Below are positions 58,621 through 64,000 of a DNA stretch of 64,000 nucleotides, piece after piece. A program made the translations under genes and the position numbers. The stretch's first letter is position 1. The number at the start of each line of letters is the position of its first letter. This DNA is from Microplitis mediator (Eukaryota; Arthropoda; Insecta; Hymenoptera; Braconidae), in assembly GCF_029852145.1 (NCBI RefSeq), contig NC_079974.1, forward strand, positions 4,114,001 through 4,178,000. Reading direction: 5' to 3'. A model generated the notes under the pieces. The model was not told the origin of the DNA. It saw nothing but the letters and a program-made list of their open reading frames with translations, and did not search any database.

Positions 58621-59760
58621 TTATTCTTCCCGTTCCCGGATTCTGGCCAGCATGTCCCAGGCCGTCTTTCTCATTGACTCGATCTTGGGTGTCACCGAAA
58701 ACTTGCACCTAGTCACCTTGTACAGGCTTAATGCATCGTCGTACGCGGTAAAAACTGCCTTTTTCTTAACCACTTTCGGCTGTACCTCTGCCAGTGGTGT
58801 CAAGGATAACAGGAGTCTTTCCAGAGGTGTCCGTATCTTCCTTGGTGGTTCAAAAAGATCTCCTGGCAGTGACTCAAACTGGCTCGGGTACTCGGACAAT
58901 AGTGGTGCATCGTCGTACTCGAGCCAGGTTGCTGTGGTTGTTTCCAGCTGGGGACTGCGTACGCGTGGGCCCGGGTTGGTAATAACCACTCCTATTTTCC
59001 TTCCAGTTTCAATGGCGACTCCCGGCTGCTCGAGGGTACTGCTGGTGGTCGGCTTCGGCATTGTCATGGCCAACTGGGGACTGCTCATCTTGAGTGGGCC
59101 CGGGTTGGTGACAACTCTTTTCCCTTTTTTAGGTGCCTCGGATCTCCTTATGCCAGATTTCTTGGCAACCGTGGTGGCTGGTTCCAAACGGAAGCCATTC
59201 TTTGGAGGTGAGTCCAGTTTGGGCCACTTCCTGAGCTGACTATTTTCCCCAACCCTCCGCTTTCGCTTGGGGAAACTGGTGGTCGCTCGAGCAGGCCAAA
59301 CTTCGGTTGTGTCGGTCGGTGCCGTGGTTGGTGGCACTTCAAGCGGCTTTTCTGCCCTCTGAGGTGGTTTAGCTGCCAACTGGGGACTGCGTATGCGTGG
59401 GCCCGGGTTGGTGGCTGTCACTGGCTTCGCGAGTCCCACTAAACTGGCGCTGGCCGGTCGGATTATGGGCCGTTTGGTTGGTCTCTTAAATCCGGGCTTG
59501 GTCGGGTCGTATGGCTCGACCTTTTTGACTAAATGTAGTCTGACCTCCTGGATTTCTCGCACGTGGACTCCGGGTGTTTTCTTGGCGTTGGTTGCTGTCT
59601 TTGCTGCGGTGGTAGGCGGGGGTGTGGTGGTTGTCGTGATTGTCTCGGTGGACGGCTCGGCGATTGGTTCCAAAATCAGGCACGGCTGACGTTGTACCAT
59701 TTGCTCCAACAGCTCTATCTCCTCTTCCATCGTGAACTCTTGGATAGTTGAAGATTGCAT
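58621..59760 (-). CDS. Third ORF of LTR element, Pro/Thr-rich basic protein
   Basis: Intact 379-residue frame between integrase and the 3' LTR, where errantivirus-type elements carry env. It has no signal peptide or membrane segment, so it is not an envelope. It is Thr/Pro-rich (ITTTTTPPPTT at 41-51) with an NLS-like PKRKRR (164-169). Three copies of NPGP followed by an SPQL block occur at residues 118-129, 219-230 and 262-272. The C-terminal 80 residues (EYDDAPLL, FTAYDDALSLYKVTRCKF) look folded. Function unknown. It could be a gag-related or accessory protein. GC content is clearly above the surrounding genome. Confidence 0.7.
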   Translation of the reverse strand: MQSSTIQEFTMEEEIELLEQMVQRQPCLILEPIAEPSTETITTTTTPPPTTAAKTATNAKKTPGVHVREIQEVRLHLVKKVEPYDPTKPGFKRPTKRPIIRPASASLVGLAKPVTATNPGPRIRSPQLAAKPPQRAEKPLEVPPTTAPTDTTEVWPARATTSFPKRKRRVGENSQLRKWPKLDSPPKNGFRLEPATTVAKKSGIRRSEAPKKGKRVVTNPGPLKMSSPQLAMTMPKPTTSSTLEQPGVAIETGRKIGVVITNPGPRVRSPQLETTTATWLEYDDAPLLSEYPSQFESLPGDLFEPPRKIRTPLERLLLSLTPLAEVQPKVVKKKAVFTAYDDALSLYKVTRCKFSVTPKIESMRKTAWDMLARIREREE

Positions 59761-60043
59761 CTATATACAATAGTTTTCAAAAAGGTTTACAATAGTGATA
59801 ATCATACTGTTTCATTCATTCATTCATTCCTAAAACGTAACTGAGAGTTTGCACGGTCCTTTTTTTATACGAGGTAGTAGAAATAAAAGAGAAAGAAAAC
59901 ATTTGAAGTGAATAACATATAATTTATGTATATAAAAATGATATATATATAATGATATCCTTATATAACAAAAAAAATATAAACTCATCAAAGCCGAGAT
60001 AAATGATCCTAATGCTACCCCCTTTTTACGGGGTAGCCCAATT
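59761..60043. other. Spacer between ORF3 and integrase
   Basis: Includes a CATT repeat and TATATATAATGATATCC. Duplicated, with changes, at 61137-61360. Confidence 0.6.
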
Positions 60044-61144
60044 TCAACCCGGGTCTCCGGTGATAGGGGGCGAATTAGCCTTTCTGGCCATAGCCCGAGT
60101 TATACGACGCGGTTGCAAAATTTCGTCTAATTCTGGTTCCGTTTGTTCGTGGTCGCGGTCAAGTTGTTCGTGGTCAAGTAGGTCGCGGTCAGGTTTCAGG
60201 GGGTTTCCCTCGTGAAAGGGTTTTAAGTCTTTAAGGTGCGCGGTGAAGGTTTTACCTTCCTTGGTAACTTCGTATACCGAAGGTTCTACGACTTTCGTCA
60301 CGGTAAAGCCCGTAGAGAACTTCTCAGCGAGTTTAGCCGAAAAATTATCAATCGCGGATGACAAGTGATGTTCTCTCTTGCTGACCAGATCCCCAGGAGC
60401 TGGTTGCCAAGAACCTCGCTTTCGATTGTAATACTTGGCTTGTTTTTCATACGCCTGTGCCAAGTTTACTTTGACTAACTCGATTGTGTCCTCCAGAGTC
60501 TTCGCTGCCCGGTGAGGGTCGTACACCTCGCTTTTCCCTTGTTCGGCGCGAGATCGTACCGATGAAGGGGGCTGTATTTCGCGGCCGTAATTTAGATATG
60601 CCGGGGAAAATTCCGTAGCATCGTGTTTCGCGGTATTATACGCGAATGCAAATTCCGGAACTTGCTTGTCCCAGTTTCTCTGGTTTGTCCCGACAAATTG
60701 CGCGATCATTGTGCCAATTACCCGGTTCGTACGTTCGACGGGATTGCACTGTGGCGAATATGGTGGGGTTCGGACGTGTTTTATCCCGAATTGCTGGAGC
60801 AAAGAAGTGAATTCTTTGCTGACAAAAGGGGTACCGTTGTCGGTAATAACTGTCTCTACCCTTCCAAAACGTAGCAGAACCCGTTCTTTAAACGCGTTGG
60901 TGATCGTGGAGGCTGTCTGTTGCCGTAACGGTTGGACTTCTATCCATTTTGTGAATTTGTCTTGAAAAACTACCAGATAACACATTCCCCGTGAGGATCG
61001 CGGTTTTGGTCCAATTACATCAGCAGCTACCACTGACCATGGCCTCAGGGCCGGAATTGTCCCCATTGGGGCCGATGGTGGTTGCTGTGAGGCCTTGTAC
61101 GCTTGACATTTCACACATTGCCGCACATACTCAGTGATTGTCAT
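60044..61144 (-). CDS. Gypsy-type integrase, N-terminally truncated
   Basis: 366 residues. It begins YVRQCVKC, the CC half of the HHCC zinc finger; the HH half is missing. The catalytic core shows Asp42 (AADVIGPKP), Asp102 (VITDNGTPFVSKEF) and Glu137 (PYSPQCNPVERTNRVIG), with 34 residues between the last two as in the NPVER subgroup of insect elements. The C-terminal region contains GDLVSKREHHLSSA, GFTVTKVVEPSVYEV (an SH3/GPY-like segment) and a charged repetitive tail (DRDLLDHEQLDRDHEQ). It would insert element cDNA. Without the zinc finger and the rest of Pol it is unlikely to work alone. The ATG arises near the deletion junction. Confidence 0.9.
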   Translation of the reverse strand: MTITEYVRQCVKCQAYKASQQPPSAPMGTIPALRPWSVVAADVIGPKPRSSRGMCYLVVFQDKFTKWIEVQPLRQQTASTITNAFKERVLLRFGRVETVITDNGTPFVSKEFTSLLQQFGIKHVRTPPYSPQCNPVERTNRVIGTMIAQFVGTNQRNWDKQVPEFAFAYNTAKHDATEFSPAYLNYGREIQPPSSVRSRAEQGKSEVYDPHRAAKTLEDTIELVKVNLAQAYEKQAKYYNRKRGSWQPAPGDLVSKREHHLSSAIDNFSAKLAEKFSTGFTVTKVVEPSVYEVTKEGKTFTAHLKDLKPFHEGNPLKPDRDLLDHEQLDRDHEQTEPELDEILQPRRITRAMARKANSPPITGDPG

Positions 61145-62003
61145 ACTGCTTCATTCATTCATTCATGCACGGTTCTTTTTTTTTTCAGACGAGGTAGTAG
61201 AACAAAAGAGAAAGAAAAACCTTTGAAGTGACTAACCTATAATTTATATATATACCTACATTTGATATATATATAAGGATATCTTTATAAATAAAAAAAA
61301 ATAAACTCATCAAAGTTACAAATAAATGATCCTACTGCTACCCCCTTTTTACGGGGTGGCCCAATTTCAACCCGGGTCTCCGGTGCTAGAGGTTAATCTG
61401 GCCTTTTGGCCGTAGTCCGACTTATTCATTCAAGTTCATGGTTTTCAGGTTCGTCTAGTTCCGGTTTCTATTCGCGGTCGCGGTCAGATTGAATCACGGT
61501 CAGGTTCAAATTTAGATTCCAGTTTTATTCGCGGTCGCAGTCTGATTGTTCGCGGTCAGGTTCCACTTCAGGTTCCACTTTTGTTCGCGGTCGCGGTCAG
61601 GTTAATCACGGTCAGGTTCCAATTCAGGTCCCAATTACGGATTCACAGGTTACCCCAGTACGGCGAGATTACCCACTCCAAGCAGCATGGAATGTGGTGA
61701 AGCGGCAGGGCGAAAATCCCTTTTTCCTCGCGGATTTTAACCCACTCTATGCCGATATTACACCCCACATGCTGGCCAAGTGTCAACCCTCTCACCGGTA
61801 CCGGATTGTATTTCTCGAACGACATCCCACACCTTTTCTGATAACCCCGACGCGGTTGCTTCGGTATCTATTGGTGTGCGGATTGTCATTATGCCGATCA
61901 TACCTACGTGTGAGATCCGGTTGCGAGTTGCTTACAAAAGAACAACAATCAAACGCTTCATAAAACAAAACTTTCGCGGTACTCGTTATCTCGGAAATGA
62001 TTC
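61145..62003. other. Remnant internal region of LTR element
   Basis: 61145-61440 duplicates the integrase/ORF3 spacer and integrase tail. 61440-61640 has several CGCGGTCGCGGTCAGGTT words derived from the Asp/Arg-rich tail coding region. 61640-62003 is leader or gag remnant without a supported protein. Confidence 0.55.
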
Positions 62004-62005
62004 AG

Positions 62006-62023
62006 GTCCCTGTTCGAGCGCCA
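62006..62023 (-). promoter_or_regulatory. Primer binding site, tRNA-Lys-like
   Basis: Minus strand TGGCGCTCGAACAGGGAC, three bases after the 5' LTR. Complementary to a tRNA 3' end ending CGAGCGCCA and one base different from the tRNA-Lys-type site of lentiviruses. Confidence 0.8.
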
Positions 62024-62026
62024 TTT

Positions 62027-63720
62027 TGTAACGAGTAAAAAAACGAAATAACCCGGCTTAAATTAAAATATTAATTCAAACATTAAATATAACCCACATT
62101 AATTACGAACAGATCATTTTAAATATCGGAAAATCAGAACTTAGATGAATAAGTAATTTGTTAAACAATTATAAACAGTTACCCCTTCTTGCTTGGTTTA
62201 GCTCGCCGGAGTCCAGGGTTCAAAAGGGGTCTTTAATTTATACGCAGTTTTACAAATAAACAAATAATCAAACTTTATTTAAATAAGAAAGTAAACAAAA
62301 CCTTTTTTACATGAGCTCCGATGCTCAGTTCTACTACCTTTACAATAAAATAATATCCATACTTTTAACGCGGTTTAATAACAAAAATGCCGCTGGTTAT
62401 TAATAATTCCACGCGGTCACACAACATATACACACACACACACACATACCTAACAGATTCGCGGTCTAAAATCGCGGTCTACCCCCATTCCCGGTTGCTT
62501 CAGGGGAGTCTGGTCGACTACCCCGTCGGCCCTACACGAAGTCCCATCCCAGAGGGTGAGTGGATGGCCTCCAACAAACCCCCACCTACGCGGATAGTAT
62601 CGCCTACCACCCCTTAGCAGAAGGCCTTGGAGTGGGGTCCCTTAAAACCTCCTCGAGAGAAATAGATTTCGCTTACCTGGCCCGGTCGGACTCCTGGTAA
62701 GTGACTTCCTTCTTGGTTGACTGGAATGGCCTTCCTTGACAACCTCTCGGGAGACTAAGTTGCCTCTACGGGCTTAAATGCGCGGTTTTATCAGTATATC
62801 TACCCGCTGCAACTGCGGACGGGAATAAATTCCTTCGCCCTCTGTTGTTGACATCAAGAGTATACTGTTGTGAAATATTTTCTAAGTCCTGAGTTAAAAA
62901 GTCAAAGGAAATCGAGTAAAAATAATTTTATCCAAAGTAAAATTGAATTTAAAAGAAAAGAATTCGTGTAAGCTGTTAAATAAATACTAAGTCCCGAGAA
63001 CTTAGCCGTACAAGCGACGATAATCCGCGCGGACGGATAGAGAATGAAAGAATGAACGATTGAAATATTAAAGTTTATTTTAATTTCACCAATATTTCTC
63101 GTATTTCTGTTCATTTTATAATTCTTTCAATCTCTTAAAACTTTTAAACGTCTTATTCGAAACCTATATAAGCGTTTTTATTTTATTTCCTTTGATTTTG
63201 GTGCTCAGGACTTAGAATAATTTTCGCTCGGTCGCGCATTCACATACTTATACCGTACATCCATATAATTTTATATCCCGGTATATTCATTCGACTTAGA
63301 TTTTAAAAGCACAGCCTTATAAGTGTAAATAATAATAATAACTCATTGTTAAGGAAAAATAATAATGTTTATATTAAAGTAAGAAAGAAAAGAAAAAAAA
63401 GAAAGTATTATATACAAAAGTATAAGTCATATTAAATAGAAACATAAGTAATAGTTTTTAAGTAAATAGATAATAGAGTAGTATAAGTACAGTAGTAATT
63501 AATTTGTTTAAACAAAGGAACATAATATTTAGAATTTTAGTCCTAGTTTTTAAGCATACTAGTTTTAAGTGTAACCGATAGTCCAGTAGATATAAAAATA
63601 ATAATTAGTGAATAAGTAGTATTAAGTCATAGGTATAAGAAAATAGTAATAATAATAGTTTATAAATAATAATCACAGGTGTCCTCTGTTCTGGGTTCAC
63701 TGGGTCACTCCACCATCACA
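62027..63720 (-). repeat. 5' LTR (1,694 bp)
   Basis: Same sequence as 56867-58560 with one substitution. It carries the element promoter; its TATA box is not assigned. Confidence 0.95.
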
Positions 63721-64000
63721 GGCTGAAGAGGAGGTCCCGTAAACATTTTGTTGGCACCGGGTAAATTCAACTGTATCTAATGTATTTTGGGCCAAGGATC
63801 ACGAAAATCGGGTCCATTTTGTTCAAAAGTGGTGCAAACAATTGTTTATAACAATTTAATTGTTTGAATCGAAATAACTCCCGAACAGCTGGTTTGTTGG
63901 GGCAGCGTAGAGGAAAAAAAATGTTCAGAATAAAAAAAAACACAAAAAAAGTATCACATGTTTTTTTTGCAACTCGAATATTTCGCGAGATATAATAAAA
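63717..64000. mobile_element. Foldback element E, continuing past window end
   Basis: GGCTGAAGAGGAGGTCCCGT onward matches the left arm of elements A-D. Interrupted by the LTR element four bases from its start here (TSD GGCT). Confidence 0.85.

Larger units (their letters stand above)
56867..63720 (-). mobile_element. Gypsy-type LTR retrotransposon, internally deleted
   Basis: 6,854 bp between 4-bp duplications GGCT (56863-56866, 63721-63724). Transcribed leftward: 5' LTR 62027-63720, primer site, remnant region, integrase, an extra ORF, polypurine tract, 3' LTR 56867-58560. Only 3.5 kb lies between LTRs and neither gag, protease nor reverse transcriptase is present, so it needs helper functions. 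The region at 61137-61440 repeats 59805-60100, which marks the deletion/duplication junction. Confidence 0.9.

Noticed and set aside
58652..59689. Plus-strand frames across the third ORF of the LTR element
   Set aside because: Antisense shadows in a GC-richer coding region.
58621..59760. 2A ribosome-skipping peptides at NPGP
   Set aside because: The residues before NPGP (TAT, VVT, VIT) lack the D-x-E preceding motif needed for 2A activity.

Overview
The window looks like AT-rich, very repeat-dense nuclear DNA of an insect, most likely a parasitoid wasp (Hymenoptera, Braconidae-like). This is inferred from an ankyrin/PRANC-type gene remnant, a divergent chemosensory ionotropic receptor, a duplicated MATH-domain family, intron-bearing genes and abundant short inverted-repeat transposons. 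Nothing here is bacterial. There are no operons, no CRISPR array and no rRNA gene apart from a 5S-like scrap.

Layout. 0-3.3 kb, minus strand: two exons of a divergent homeobox gene that continues off the left edge. 3.7-8.2 kb: TIR elements and tRNA-like sequences. 9-9.9 kb: broken ankyrin+PRANC gene. 10.5-16.8 kb: two exons of an ionotropic receptor split by an intron of about 4.4 kb that holds a 3.1 kb nested element with a 5S-rRNA-like fragment. 17-21 kb: piggyBac-like (TTAA) and other foldback elements. 21-31 kb: MATH-domain units, one disrupted and two intact copies facing each other as a palindrome. 31-47 kb: a loop region with a bromodomain mini-gene and a single-exon cyclin-T-like gene whose 3' end carries a 1.36 kb insertion. 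47-55.7 kb: a mirror image of 28-34 kb ending in the third intact MATH copy. 56.9-63.7 kb: a young Gypsy-type LTR retrotransposon with near-identical 1,694 bp LTRs, lacking gag/RT and inserted in a foldback element with a 4-bp target duplication.

The most striking signal: the MATH genes and the unrelated bromodomain gene all carry, 32-38 nt past the stop codon, a perfect or near-perfect 16-nt replication-dependent histone 3' stem-loop (GGCCCTTTTCAGGGCC followed by ACCAAA). They also share a CCAAT-containing upstream motif (GGTAYCAGCGAGCCAAT). This suggests a lineage-specific set of non-histone, intronless genes using histone-type 3' end formation and perhaps S-phase or germline expression. 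They have been amplified with foldback elements in a large inverted duplication. A bromodomain of BET type and a cyclin T-like protein lie about 3 kb apart. In other animals those families meet in P-TEFb recruitment, but a functional link here is only a suggestion.

A second theme is a set of TIR elements whose interiors consist of forward and inverted repeats of a family-specific short word (ATATATT, AACCAAGAAA, TTTTATAAAAT, TTGGCC/AAGGC, CATGTTGCATTCACATGAT and others). Several have ends of the form C-rich plus A-run. Multiple filled/empty site comparisons inside the window fix exact element ends.
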